A stretch of 64,000 bases of DNA from CAYUTA01 sp964447605. GTDB lineage: Bacteria; Bacillota; Clostridia; Christensenellales; CAG-138. The number at the start of each line of letters is the position of its first letter. Within the stretch, counting starts at the first letter, position 1. A model generated the notes under the pieces. The model did no database searches. It was not told where the DNA came from and saw nothing but the letters and a program-made list of their open reading frames with translations. A program made the translations under genes and the position numbers. Below are positions 41,917 to 51,327 of the stretch, piece by piece. The DNA lies in the NCBI GenBank assembly GCA_964447605.1, contig CAYUTA010000008.1:1-64000 (forward strand). Reading direction: 5' to 3'.

Positions 41917-42962
41917 TCGTTCGTTCAGGCATCCATGACTATGCGCTGACCATTGAGGACTCGTTTGCCTTTCTCGAGCCGTTGACGCGGGCCGAACAGA
42001 CATACTATGTGGTGGATGCAAACGTGTATTGCCTGTATCCGGCGCTGTTTGGCGCGCTTGAACAGGAGCGGCTGACCGTGCTTGACGCTGTGGAGGAGAA
42101 TAAAACGCTCGAAACCGCGCTTGCCGTCTGCGAGCGCATGACGCGTCTCAATGCCAAGCGCAGCGCGCGCCTAGTTTCCGTTGGCGGCGGCATCACGCAG
42201 GACGTGACCGGCTTTGCGGCAAACGTGCTCTACCGCGGCGTGCATTGGACGTTTGTGCCGACCACGCTGCTTGCCGCGTGCGACAGCTGCATCGGAGGCA
42301 AGACCTCCCTCAACTATAAAGGCTATAAAAACCTGCTCGGCACGTTCTATCCCCCGGAGCGCGTCCATGTGTGCGCGGGGTTTTTCAAAACGCTGTCCGG
42401 GCGGGATTTTTTGAGCGGGCTTGGCGAGGTGGTCAAGTTCAATCTGCTGCAGGGCGAGGCGGGGCTTATCGGCCTGGAGCGGAATCTCGACGCGCTGCTT
42501 GGCCGCGACGCGTCCACGGTAAGCCGCTTTACGGAAAACTCCCTGCTGTTTAAGAAGGATTTTATCGAGCGGGACGAATTTGACACGGGCGTGCGCGTGC
42601 ATTTAAACTTTGCGCATACGTTTGGCCACGCGCTCGAAACCGTGAGCGGCTTTGCCATCCCACACGGCACGGCGGTGGCGATGGGAACCATTGTGGCCAA
42701 CGCCCTCTCGGTGCGGCGCGGCCTTCTCAACGCGGACTGCGCGGCGCGCATGGAACGCGTGCTGCTGCGCATCATTCCGGAAACAAACATTCCGCGCGGC
42801 AACGATATTTCCGCGCTCACCGTGGCCATCCGCAACGATAAAAAGCAGGTGGGGGACGGGATTACGGCCGTGCTGCTTGAAGACCACGCGCGGCTGCGCC
42901 TTGTGCACGACGTAACCGTGGACGAGGTCGCGGCGGGCTACGAGCGCCTCGCTTCCTTATAA
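41913..42962 (+). CDS. dehydroquinate-synthase-like sugar-phosphate cyclase
   Basis: 349 residues. The DHQS fold is clear and its active site looks complete: VGGGITQDVTGFAA (NAD loop), YRGVHWTFVPTTLLA, SCIGGKTSLN with the conserved Lys, KNLLGTFYPPERV, GLGEVVKF (zinc-ligand Glu and Lys) and the zinc histidines in LNFAHTFGHALE and IPHGTAVAMG. Enzymes of this family oxidise, eliminate phosphate and cyclise: DHQ synthase in the shikimate pathway, and relatives making valiolone or deoxy-scyllo-inosose. Shikimate genes are absent here, and the gene is coupled to an SDR in a glycan operon, so a dedicated cyclitol or carbasugar role is suggested. A displaced aroB cannot be ruled out. Confidence 0.8.
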   Translation: MIVRSGIHDYALTIEDSFAFLEPLTRAEQTYYVVDANVYCLYPALFGALEQERLTVLDAVEENKTLETALAVCERMTRLNAKRSARLVSVGGGITQDVTGFAANVLYRGVHWTFVPTTLLAACDSCIGGKTSLNYKGYKNLLGTFYPPERVHVCAGFFKTLSGRDFLSGLGEVVKFNLLQGEAGLIGLERNLDALLGRDASTVSRFTENSLLFKKDFIERDEFDTGVRVHLNFAHTFGHALETVSGFAIPHGTAVAMGTIVANALSVRRGLLNADCAARMERVLLRIIPETNIPRGNDISALTVAIRNDKKQVGDGITAVLLEDHARLRLVHDVTVDEVAAGYERLASL

Positions 42963-43034
42963 GCCGCCCGGGCGCAATTCTTCTGCGCGGCGCGTGCGGC
43001 AACGGAATTTCAGTGAAAACGGGAGAACTCAGGT

Positions 43035-44837
43035 ATGCAGACAAAACTTGCCCAATACATTGCGGACTTTCTGGTGGAAAAAGGCGTTACGGACATGTTC
43101 CTGCTCACCGGCGGCGGGGCCATGCACCTTGACGACGCGTTTGGGCATAAACAGGGCTTACACTGCGTATTCAATCACCATGAGCAGGCGTGCGCCATCG
43201 CGGCGGAGGCATATACGCGGCTGACAAACCGCCTGTGCGCGGTGTGCGTAACGAGCGGTCCGGGCGGTACGAACGCCATTACCGGCGTGCTCGGGGGCTG
43301 GCTCGATTCGATCCCCATGTTCGTCGTTTCCGGGCAGGTCAAGCGCGAAACCACGACCTGGGCCGCCGGCGTGCCGCTGCGGCAGCTGGGCGATCAGGAG
43401 TATAACATTGTGGCCTCGGTCAAACCCATGACCAAGTACGCCGTGATGGTGACCGAACCCAACGAAATCCGTTACCATCTTGAAAAGGCGCTGTATCTGG
43501 CGCTGCACGGCCGCGGCGGCCCGGTCTGGCTGGATATCCCGCTCGACGTGCAGGCGGCCCGGATCGACCCGGAAACGCTCAGGCGGTTTGACCCGGCGGA
43601 GGCGCAAACACAGGAGGTTCCCGTTTATGATCCCGCGTTGACGGAGCAGATCCTCGAAAGGATCGCCGCGGCAAGACGGCCCGTGGTGCTCGCCGGCAGC
43701 GGCGTGCGTCTTTCCGGCGCGCACGACGTGTTTATAAAGGCCGTCGGTAAGCTGGGCGTCCCCGTGGCCACGGCGTGGAACGCGCACGACGCGCTGCACA
43801 ATGCGCACCCGCTCTATTGCGGCAGACCCGGTACCATCGGTACGCGCGGCGGCAACTTTGTCGTGGAAAACAGCGACCTGCTGCTCGTGCTCGGCTGCCG
43901 ACTCAACATCCGCCAGATCGGCTACCATTACAGGAATTTTGCAAAAAACGCGTATAAGATCGTTGTGGACATCGACCGCAATGAGCTGCAAAAGCCCACG
44001 GTGCGGCCCGACCTGCCCGTTTGGGCCTGCGTTTCCGACGTGATGCGGGCCATCGCGGGATCCGATTACCGGAAAAATCCCGCGCACGCGCGCTGGCTTG
44101 CATGGTGCCGCGCAATCAACGCAAAGTATCCGGCCGTACTGCCGAGCTATTATGACGCGCCGTCGCCCATGAACCCCTACGCGTTTATGAACGAACTGTT
44201 CAAGGCGCTGCCGGAGGACGAGGTTGTGGTGACCGGAAACGGCAGCGCATGCGTGGTGTCGTTCCAGGCGGCGGATATCAAAAAGGGACAGCGCCTGTTT
44301 ACCAACTCCGGCTGCGCGGCGATGGGCTACGGGTTCCCGGCGGCCATCGGCGCGTGCGTGGCGCGCGGCAACCGGCGGGTCGTGTGCATCGACGGCGACG
44401 GCAGCTTCCAGATGAATTTGCAGGAGCTGCAAACCGTTGTGTACAATGGGTTTGATCTCAAGATCATCTACCTCAACAACAACGGGTACCATTCCATCCG
44501 CCAGACGCAGACCAACCTGTTTCAACCGCCGCTTGTCGGCGTGTGTTGCGGCAACGGACTCAGCTTTCCGGATATGGAAAAGCTCGCGTATGCCTATGGA
44601 ATCCCCTATGTACGCATCTCGGACATCCGTGACGCGCCGGCGCGGCTTCGCGCGGCGCTCAATACGGCGGGCCCCGTTCTCTGCGAGGCCGTGCTGGACG
44701 AGCGGCAGTTTTTTGCGCCCAAGCTTTCCAGCAAAGTGCTGCCCGACGGCCGGATCGTGTCGCCGCCCATCGACGACATGTACCCGTTTCTGGACCGGGA
44801 CGAATATTTACGCAACAAGGATGTGGAAAACCTATGA
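43035..44837 (+). CDS. acetolactate-synthase-like TPP-dependent enzyme
   Basis: 600 residues with the three-domain layout of the acetolactate synthase/pyruvate decarboxylase family. The catalytic Glu lies in NHHEQACAIAAEAY (about residue 50), VTSGPGGTNAITGV follows, the middle domain is near 190-330 and the TPP motif is GDGSFQMNLQ...YLNNN (about 455-485). The C-terminal tail (VLPDGRIVSPPIDDMYPFLD) resembles enzymes in O-antigen clusters. Known glycan relatives such as YerE attach a two-carbon unit from pyruvate to a keto sugar to make branched sugars; IolD-type relatives cleave cyclic diketones. Which applies here is unknown. It starts 72 nt after the cyclase gene. Confidence 0.82.
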   Translation: MQTKLAQYIADFLVEKGVTDMFLLTGGGAMHLDDAFGHKQGLHCVFNHHEQACAIAAEAYTRLTNRLCAVCVTSGPGGTNAITGVLGGWLDSIPMFVVSGQVKRETTTWAAGVPLRQLGDQEYNIVASVKPMTKYAVMVTEPNEIRYHLEKALYLALHGRGGPVWLDIPLDVQAARIDPETLRRFDPAEAQTQEVPVYDPALTEQILERIAAARRPVVLAGSGVRLSGAHDVFIKAVGKLGVPVATAWNAHDALHNAHPLYCGRPGTIGTRGGNFVVENSDLLLVLGCRLNIRQIGYHYRNFAKNAYKIVVDIDRNELQKPTVRPDLPVWACVSDVMRAIAGSDYRKNPAHARWLAWCRAINAKYPAVLPSYYDAPSPMNPYAFMNELFKALPEDEVVVTGNGSACVVSFQAADIKKGQRLFTNSGCAAMGYGFPAAIGACVARGNRRVVCIDGDGSFQMNLQELQTVVYNGFDLKIIYLNNNGYHSIRQTQTNLFQPPLVGVCCGNGLSFPDMEKLAYAYGIPYVRISDIRDAPARLRAALNTAGPVLCEAVLDERQFFAPKLSSKVLPDGRIVSPPIDDMYPFLDRDEYLRNKDVENL

Positions 44838-45820
44838 CGCAGACAATGGAACATGCAAAAAAAACCATCAGCATCCTCATCCCCTGCTTTAATGAGGAGG
44901 AGAACGTCGCGCCAATGGCCGAGGCCGTGACGGCGGTCATGTCGGAGCGGCTGCCGCAATATGCTTATGAGCTGGTGTTCATCGACAACTGCTCGAACGA
45001 CCGCACGCGTGACCACCTGCGCCTCCTCTGTACGGCGGACAGGCGCGTCAAGGCCATTTTTAACGCCAAGAACTTCGGGCAGTTCAACTCGCCCTACTAC
45101 GGCATGTGCCAGGTAAGCGGGGACTGCGTGGTCACGCTGTGCTGCGATTTTCAGGATCCGGTGGAGCTGATCCCGACGTTTGTTGAAAAGTGGGAGCAGG
45201 GCTACAAGATCGTCTCCGGCATCAAGAAAACCAGCAGGGAAAACACATTTTTCCGCGCGCTGCGCTCGCTGTATTATAAACTCATCCGCAGGATGAGCAG
45301 CGTCGAGCAGATTGAGCATTTTACGGGCTTTGGCCTGTATGACCGGGAGTTTGTGGAGATTCTGAAAAAGCTTGACGACCCGACGCCGTTTCTGCGCGGC
45401 ATCGTGGCCGAGCTGGGCTATAAGCGCTGCGACGTACCCTATGAGCAGCAGCGCCGCCGTGCGGGCAGAACGCACAACAACTTCTACACCCTCTATGACG
45501 CGGCCATGCTCAGCGTGACCAGCTATACAAAGATCGGGCTGAGGGTTGCGACCATCGCGGGCTTTGTGCTCTCCGGCTTTAGCATTCTGATCGCCGTTGT
45601 GTATACGGTTATGAAGCTGTGCATGTGGGACCAGTTCCCCGCGGGGATCGCGCCGCTGTTGATCGGCGTGTTTGTGTTCGGCTCGGTGCAGCTGTTCTTT
45701 ATCGGCTTTCTGGGCGAATATATCCTGAGCATCAACACGCGGGTGATGCACCGCCCGCTGGTCATTGAGGAGGAGCGGCTGAATTTTGACGGCGGCGGGG
45801 AAGGGAACGCGGAGGAATAA
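44834..45820 (+). CDS. GtrB/DPM1-like polyprenol-phosphate glycosyltransferase
   Basis: 328 residues. GT2 domain at the N-terminus with SILIPCFNEEENV, LVFIDNCSNDRT, the DxD-like CCDFQDPVELI and GFGLYDREFVEIL; then two membrane segments (about 232-258 and 268-298) and a short tail, the GtrB/dolichyl-phosphate-mannose-synthase layout. Such enzymes charge undecaprenyl phosphate with one sugar for transfer on the outer face. The normally conserved DADLQ is CCDFQ here. The ATG overlaps the TPP gene stop by 4 nt, so sugar-making and lipid-loading are coupled. GtrA heads the same operon. Confidence 0.88.
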   Translation: MTQTMEHAKKTISILIPCFNEEENVAPMAEAVTAVMSERLPQYAYELVFIDNCSNDRTRDHLRLLCTADRRVKAIFNAKNFGQFNSPYYGMCQVSGDCVVTLCCDFQDPVELIPTFVEKWEQGYKIVSGIKKTSRENTFFRALRSLYYKLIRRMSSVEQIEHFTGFGLYDREFVEILKKLDDPTPFLRGIVAELGYKRCDVPYEQQRRRAGRTHNNFYTLYDAAMLSVTSYTKIGLRVATIAGFVLSGFSILIAVVYTVMKLCMWDQFPAGIAPLLIGVFVFGSVQLFFIGFLGEYILSINTRVMHRPLVIEEERLNFDGGGEGNAEE

Positions 45821-45925
45821 ACATATCCCGCCGCGTGGATGCGCAGACTATGTAAGCAAGGCGGAAAAACCGCCCGCCATCCGAAGAACGTGCGGGGAAC
45901 GCCCCCGCGAAAGGAGACCGATCCA

Positions 45926-47725
45926 ATGAAAACGCGCAGGGAGATCGACCCGGCATATCAATGGAAGCTCGACGCCGTCTTCCCGGACGATGCGGCGTGG
46001 GAGGAGGCGTTTGTGGGCGCTGAAAAGCTTGCGGAGGACTTTTTAAGACATGCAGGCAAGCTGAATCAAAGCGCCGACGCATTGTTTGACGCGCTGAGCG
46101 AGCAAAGCGCGCTCGAGCGGCGGCTTGAGCGGCTGTACGCCTATGCGTTTTTGCATAAATCCGAGGATAACGGCAACGCGGCCTATCAGGGCATGACCGA
46201 CCGCGCGATGCAGCTGTATGTGGAGGCCGCGTCCAACAGCGCGTTCTTCGTGCCGGAGGTGCTGGCCATCCCGGGCGAGACGCTGCGGGAGTGGGCGGAG
46301 GAGGCGCGCTTTGCCCCGTTCCGGTTTGCGCTGTACGATATCGACCGCGGCCGCCCGCACACGCTTTCCGCGCCCGAGGAGCGGCTCATGGCGATGGCGG
46401 AGGAGCCGCTTTCCGGGCCGGACAATATCTTTACCATGCTTTCCGACGTGGATATGACGTTTGGCAGGGTCGTTGACGGCGACGGCGCCGAGGTGGAGCT
46501 GACCCACGGCAGCTACGGCAGGCTGATGCAAAGCGCAGACCGCCGCGTGCGGCGCGACGCGTACCTTGGCATGTACGGCGCGTATCGGAAGTTTGGCAAC
46601 ACCGTTGCCGCAACATATTCGGCTTCCGTCAAGGCCGACGTGTTCCGCGCAAGGGCGCATCGCTTCCCCGGCGCACTCGAGGCCGCGCTGTTTGCAAACG
46701 ACGTGCCCACGGCGGTATACGACCAATTGATTTCAGCCGTGCATGAAAAGCTGCCCGTGTTGCAAACGTATCTAAAGTTGCGCAAGCGCATGCTTGGGCT
46801 CGACCAGCTTGAGATGTACGACCTGTACGTGCCCATCGTCTCCGACTGCGACGAGCGCATGCCGTATGCGGCCGCGCAATCGCTTGTACGCGAGGCGCTC
46901 GCCCCGCTTGGGGAGGGATATCAAAAGCTGCTCGACGAGGCGTACCGGGACGGATGGATCGACGTTTACGAAACGCCGGGCAAAACAAGCGGCGCGTTTT
47001 GCGACAGCGTGTACGGCACGCACCCGTACGTGTTGCTCAACTACCAGGACCGCATGGAGGACGCGTTTACGCTGGCGCATGAGCTGGGCCACGCCATGCA
47101 CTCGTACCATTCTGACGCGGCGCAGCCGTATGAGCTGTCGCGCTACAGCATCATGGTCGCGGAGGTGGCCTCCACGGTCAACGAAACGCTCCTGACGCGT
47201 TACCTGCTCAACACCGAAAAGGATCAATGGAAGCGCGCCTACTACCTCAACCATTTTCTTGAGCAGTTCCGCACGACCTGCTACCGTCAGACGATGTTTG
47301 CCGAATTTGAGCGCAAGGCGCACGAGATGGCCGGGCGTGGCGAGCCGCTGACGGTGGAGAGCCTCGGCGCCGTATACCGCGCGCTCAACGAGCAATATTA
47401 TGCGGGCGTGCACGTAGACGACAACATTGCGTGCGAGTGGATGCGCATTCCGCATTTTTACAATGCGTTCTACGTCTACCAGTACGCCACGGGCCTCTGC
47501 ACGGCGGTCAAGCTTGCCGACGACGTGCTGCATGGCGGCGCGCTGGAGCAATATCTTGCGTTCCTTGCCGGCGGCGGCAGCGACTATCCCATTGCGCTGC
47601 TTAAAAAGGCCGGTATGGACCTGACCGGGCCGGAGGGCGTCCTTGCCGCGCTGGACGAGTTTGAACGCTGCGTGGAGGAGCTTGCGGGGCTGCTTGAACA
47701 GGCCGCTTCAAGCAGCCCAGCTTGA
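45926..47725 (+). CDS. pepF: oligoendopeptidase F
   Basis: 599 residues from ATG 45926 behind AAAGGAG. M3 family zinc peptidase: HEXXH in LAHELGHAMHSYHSD near residue 387 and the downstream metal-ligand region SIMVAEVASTVNETLL; the long helical N-terminal half is typical. It cuts peptides of about 7-17 residues in the cytoplasm. It follows the glycosyltransferase gene by 105 bp, in the same direction, but there is no known functional tie to the glycan genes. Confidence 0.95.
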   Translation: MKTRREIDPAYQWKLDAVFPDDAAWEEAFVGAEKLAEDFLRHAGKLNQSADALFDALSEQSALERRLERLYAYAFLHKSEDNGNAAYQGMTDRAMQLYVEAASNSAFFVPEVLAIPGETLREWAEEARFAPFRFALYDIDRGRPHTLSAPEERLMAMAEEPLSGPDNIFTMLSDVDMTFGRVVDGDGAEVELTHGSYGRLMQSADRRVRRDAYLGMYGAYRKFGNTVAATYSASVKADVFRARAHRFPGALEAALFANDVPTAVYDQLISAVHEKLPVLQTYLKLRKRMLGLDQLEMYDLYVPIVSDCDERMPYAAAQSLVREALAPLGEGYQKLLDEAYRDGWIDVYETPGKTSGAFCDSVYGTHPYVLLNYQDRMEDAFTLAHELGHAMHSYHSDAAQPYELSRYSIMVAEVASTVNETLLTRYLLNTEKDQWKRAYYLNHFLEQFRTTCYRQTMFAEFERKAHEMAGRGEPLTVESLGAVYRALNEQYYAGVHVDDNIACEWMRIPHFYNAFYVYQYATGLCTAVKLADDVLHGGALEQYLAFLAGGGSDYPIALLKKAGMDLTGPEGVLAALDEFERCVEELAGLLEQAASSSPA

Positions 47726-47731
47726 TGGGAA

Positions 47732-47754
47732 CGCGCGGGTTGCGCGGGATTTTT
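47732..47754 (+). terminator. possible terminator after pepF
   Basis: CGCGC (47732-47736) pairs with GCGCG (47742-47746), followed by GGA and five T. Short stem. The remaining about 330 bp up to the next gene (47755-48087) are GC-rich, contain the second copy of the 18-bp repeat and no gene. Confidence 0.4.
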
Positions 47755-47999
47755 CATGCGGCCGGCCAACTCGGGCGGCTGCGCGGTTACAACCATGGGA
47801 AAGCGGTGTTTTCCCATGGAAGCGCGGCAGGCTGCCTTCCGCGCATATGCGCTTTCGGGCAATCAACCGCCGCCGGTATGGGCGGGCGATCGTACAAGCC
47901 GCCCTTGCCCATGACGGAAGCATTTATTTTGGGCGGGCGATGAGGACGGATGGAATTGCACACCGCCGTTTCATTGTCGGGTTTGCCGTTTTCGTGAAG

Positions 48000-48017
48000 G
48001 GATTGACGGCGCAATCC
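48000..48017. repeat. 18-bp intergenic repeat, copy 2
   Basis: GGATTGACGGCGCAATCC, identical to 13007-13024, 70 bp before the GtrII-like gene. Confidence 0.6.
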
Positions 48018-48087
48018 GGATAGACCCCTGTTTTGACACGCTGCCGGGCTTGCCGAGCGGGTGAAAAGCAACACATGGAGGGAGCAG

Positions 48088-49683
48088 ATGACGCAGAATC
48101 GATATGAGGCCCGGCTGCTTGCGCGCGTTTGCGCCATACCTGGGCGGACATGGGCCGCGGCTTGCGCGGCGCTGGCCGTCGGCGTTTTGGCGCACCTTGC
48201 CGCGCTGACCGGCCTGATTGTCAACGGCGACAGCATGGCGCCCGTGGTTTCCGGCCAATGGCTGCTGACGCAGGGGAAGTGGGCGAACGGCTTTTTTGCG
48301 GATATGCGCGGGACCGTCAATCTGACCATTGTGACCGGGCTGATCTCCCTGCTCTGGCTTGCGCTTTCGGCGGGGCTTACGGCGTCCTCGCTCGATATAA
48401 AAAGCCCGGTGCTCAGCGCGCTCTGCGGGGCGATGATGGCAACCTTTCCCTCGGTGGTCTGCACGTTTTTGTACAATGCGCCGGACATCTTTTTTTTCGC
48501 GCTGCTGCTGTCCGTCTGCGCGGTGTATGTGACAAGGCGGCACCGCTTTGGCTTCGTGCCGGGCGCGCTCCTTTTGGCCCTGTCAATCGGCGTGTACCAG
48601 GCGTATGTCGGGATGGCGGCGGGCCTGTTCCTGCTTGCCGCGCTGTGCGATTTGCTTGCGGGCAAAAAGCCCGTCCGGCGGACGCTGCTTGCCGGCTGCA
48701 AGTATATCGGCGTGCTGCTCGCCGGCGTATTGCTTTACTATCTGGCGCTGCAGGCGGTGCTTACCGCAAAGGGCGGCGCGCTGCAGGCGTATCGCGGCAT
48801 CGACCATATGGGCGAGTTTACGGTTTCCTCGTTGGCCGGGGCGGCTGTGGCGGCGTATAAGAAGGTGCTGTATTTCTTTGCGCGCGACCAATACGGCGTA
48901 ATCGGCAGCAACACGGGCGCGGCAATGTATCGATCAACGCTTGGCATTGGCGCGGCGCTGTTTGCCGTGCAGGCCGTTCGCACGCGGCTGTATGCGCGCC
49001 CGGGCGCGCTACTTTTGACGTTGCTGCTGGCCGGGCTGATGCCGCCGGCCGTTCACGCGGTCGCGATACTGGGCCAAAACGCGGAGACGCACTGGCTGAT
49101 GATCTATGCGTTTGTGCTGGTATTTGTCGCCATGCTCAAGCTGGCGGACCTGTGCGCGCAGCCCATTGACGGGGCCGGAGGAGCCCCCGCATCCGGCGCA
49201 AAAGGGGACGCGGTGCGCTTTGCCTGCAAGGCCGTGCCCGCGCTGCTGAGCGTTATGCTCGTTTGCAGCTGGTATCTGATTACCACGCAGAACTATGCCC
49301 GCATGCGTCTTTCTTACGAGGGCGCGTTCGGTACGGCAAGCGTGATTGCCGCGGGCGTGCTTGCGCAGCCGTCCTTTTCCGGGGAAACGCCGGTGGCCAT
49401 GATCGGCGGCATCACGGAGGAACGCGCTGATTTCCGGTATCTGGACAATTTCACGGGCAGCTTTGACAAGGACTATCTGTTCAACAGCTGGGTTGTGCAA
49501 AATATGATTACGCGCTATGTGCAGGTGGAGATGCGGTTCGTAAGCGTTGGGGAAAAGGAGCGGCTGCTGAAAACGCAGGCGTTTGCCGACATGCCCGCAT
49601 ATCCGGACAACGGCTATATTGGGGAAATCGACGGCATCATCGTCGTCAAGCTTGCAGAGGACGAGCCCGTCATTTTCGGCTGA
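48088..49683 (+). CDS. GtrII-like (glucosyltransferase domain) membrane protein
   Basis: 531 residues from ATG 48088, which follows GGAGGGAG. About ten membrane segments with a soluble C-terminal part of about 110 residues. The first extracellular loop has NGDSMAPVVSGQWLLTQGKW, matching the pattern N-x-D...GRW of Glucos_trans_II (GtrII) proteins, and SIGVYQAYVGMAAGLFL matches their YQAY helix. These enzymes take sugar from undecaprenyl phosphate on the outer face and attach it to a surface polymer. Together with the GtrA and GtrB-like proteins upstream it completes a GtrABC set, with only pepF between. Its own start region suggests separate transcription. Confidence 0.7.
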   Translation: MTQNRYEARLLARVCAIPGRTWAAACAALAVGVLAHLAALTGLIVNGDSMAPVVSGQWLLTQGKWANGFFADMRGTVNLTIVTGLISLLWLALSAGLTASSLDIKSPVLSALCGAMMATFPSVVCTFLYNAPDIFFFALLLSVCAVYVTRRHRFGFVPGALLLALSIGVYQAYVGMAAGLFLLAALCDLLAGKKPVRRTLLAGCKYIGVLLAGVLLYYLALQAVLTAKGGALQAYRGIDHMGEFTVSSLAGAAVAAYKKVLYFFARDQYGVIGSNTGAAMYRSTLGIGAALFAVQAVRTRLYARPGALLLTLLLAGLMPPAVHAVAILGQNAETHWLMIYAFVLVFVAMLKLADLCAQPIDGAGGAPASGAKGDAVRFACKAVPALLSVMLVCSWYLITTQNYARMRLSYEGAFGTASVIAAGVLAQPSFSGETPVAMIGGITEERADFRYLDNFTGSFDKDYLFNSWVVQNMITRYVQVEMRFVSVGEKERLLKTQAFADMPAYPDNGYIGEIDGIIVVKLAEDEPVIFG

Positions 49684-49704
49684 ACCTGAAAAAGAAAAAT
49701 CCAT

Positions 49705-49746
49705 CCGGGCCGCGCGGAAGCTGTTTCCGGGCGGCCCCGGTTTTTT
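49705..49746 (+). terminator. terminator of the GtrII-like gene
   Basis: CCGGGCCGC (49705-49713) pairs with GCGGCCCCGG (49731-49740, one bulged base), followed by six T (49741-49746), 22 nt after the stop codon. Confidence 0.85.
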
Positions 49747-49913
49747 GCGGGATGGGGGATCAACGCAGCCGTTGCGGGCGGGCCGGGCACTGTTTATACG
49801 CGCGAACGCTGAAGCGCGGTATTCCGGCATATTTTTTCGCCGTACTTCCGGCCAAAGCGACTTGCCCGGCAAAAATCAGCCGGAACCCCACGTCTGACCC
49901 ATTTAGACGGCGC

Positions 49914-51320
49914 CTAGAGAACGACCTCCTGCATGTTTTGCGCATCGTCCACGGGGTGCGCGGCAAGAAAACGCTCCACCTGAGTGACGCAGCGCCCGAT
50001 ATGGGCCGGCGGGTCCAGTTCGGCCGTCAATTCGGCAAGGGACAGCGGAAACGCCGCGTCTTCGGCCAGGCGCCCGACCAGATCGCAGGGCGCGCCCCGC
50101 CGCATCGCCGCACGGCTCTGCATGGAATGCCTGCGGATGATCTCATGGCACGCCTGCCGGTCGCCGCCGGCCCGAACCGCGGCCATAAGCATGTTTTCAG
50201 TGGCCAGAAAGGGCAGCTCGTCGGAGAGCGCGCGCGCAATGGCCGCTTCGTTGACCACGAGACCCGCGGTCACGTTGGCCATCAGCCTTAGCAGCGCGTC
50301 GGCGGCAAGGAACGCCTCGGAAAGAACCAGCCTGCGGTTGGCCGAATCGTCGAGCGTCCGCTCAAGCCACTGCACGCCGGCCGTCAGCGGCGCGTTTTGC
50401 GCGAGCGTCATGACATAGCGCGCCAGCGAACAGATGCGCTCGCAGCGCATGGGGTTGCGCTTGTAAGCCATTGCCGAAGAGCCGACCTGGCCCGTTTCAA
50501 ACGGCTCAAAGATCTGCCCGTCGTGCTGCAGCAGGCGGATGTCGTTGGCAAACTTGGACGCGCTTTGCGCAACCGACGAGAGCGCGCTCAGGATGCGGCT
50601 GTCCAGCTTGCGCGGGTAGGTCTGGCCGGAAACCTCATAGCGGCGGTCAAACCCGAAATCGTCCGCAATCATTTCATTAAGCGCGTCCACCTTGTCCGCA
50701 TCGCCGTCAAACAGGGCGACAAAGCTTGCTTCCGTACCCGTTGCGCCGCGGCAGCCGAGGAACCGCATGGATTGCAACGCGTCGGAAAGCTCCTCGCCGT
50801 CGAGCACGAGGTCCTGCATCCACAGGCACGCGCGCTTACCGACGGTCACGGGCTGCGCGGGCTGGTAGTGCGTGTAGCCAAGCGTCGGCAGCGCCTTGTA
50901 GCGCGCGGCGAACGCGGCAAGGTGAAACTGCACCGCGCGCACGCCGTTTTGTATCAATCCGAGCGCATCGCGCAGGATGATCAGGTCGGCGTTGTCGGTA
51001 ACATAGCAGCTTGTCGCGCCGAGATGGATGACGCCCTTTGCATTGGGACAGGCCAGCCCGTACGCGTAAACGTGCGCCATGACGTCGTGCCGGATTTCCC
51101 GCTCCTTTTGCGCCACGGCCCCATAGTCGATGTCGTCCGTATGAGCGGCAAGCTCCGCAACCTGCGCCCCGGTAATGGGCAGGCCGAGCGCGCGCTCCGC
51201 CCTTGCCAGGCTGACCCAGAGCCTGCGCCATGTGGAGTAGCGCGTGTCGGGCGAAAACAGCCGAAGCATCCCGTCGGAAGCATAGCGCGCGGCCAGCGGA
51301 CTCTCGTAGCGGTCGGTCAT
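49914..51320 (-). CDS. purB: adenylosuccinate lyase
   Basis: 468 residues from ATG 51320 behind GGAGGT. Fumarase/aspartase superfamily: HLGATSCYVTDNADL, the catalytic His region TLGYTHYQPAQPVT and the signature loop GSSAMAYKRNPMRCE near residue 285. PurB releases fumarate from adenylosuccinate (giving AMP) and from SAICAR (giving AICAR) in purine synthesis. It is the last gene of an operon with the fumarase and purA genes, 7 nt after purA. Confidence 0.95.
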   Translation of the reverse strand: MTDRYESPLAARYASDGMLRLFSPDTRYSTWRRLWVSLARAERALGLPITGAQVAELAAHTDDIDYGAVAQKEREIRHDVMAHVYAYGLACPNAKGVIHLGATSCYVTDNADLIILRDALGLIQNGVRAVQFHLAAFAARYKALPTLGYTHYQPAQPVTVGKRACLWMQDLVLDGEELSDALQSMRFLGCRGATGTEASFVALFDGDADKVDALNEMIADDFGFDRRYEVSGQTYPRKLDSRILSALSSVAQSASKFANDIRLLQHDGQIFEPFETGQVGSSAMAYKRNPMRCERICSLARYVMTLAQNAPLTAGVQWLERTLDDSANRRLVLSEAFLAADALLRLMANVTAGLVVNEAAIARALSDELPFLATENMLMAAVRAGGDRQACHEIIRRHSMQSRAAMRRGAPCDLVGRLAEDAAFPLSLAELTAELDPPAHIGRCVTQVERFLAAHPVDDAQNMQEVVL

Positions 51321-51327
51321 GCGTTTG

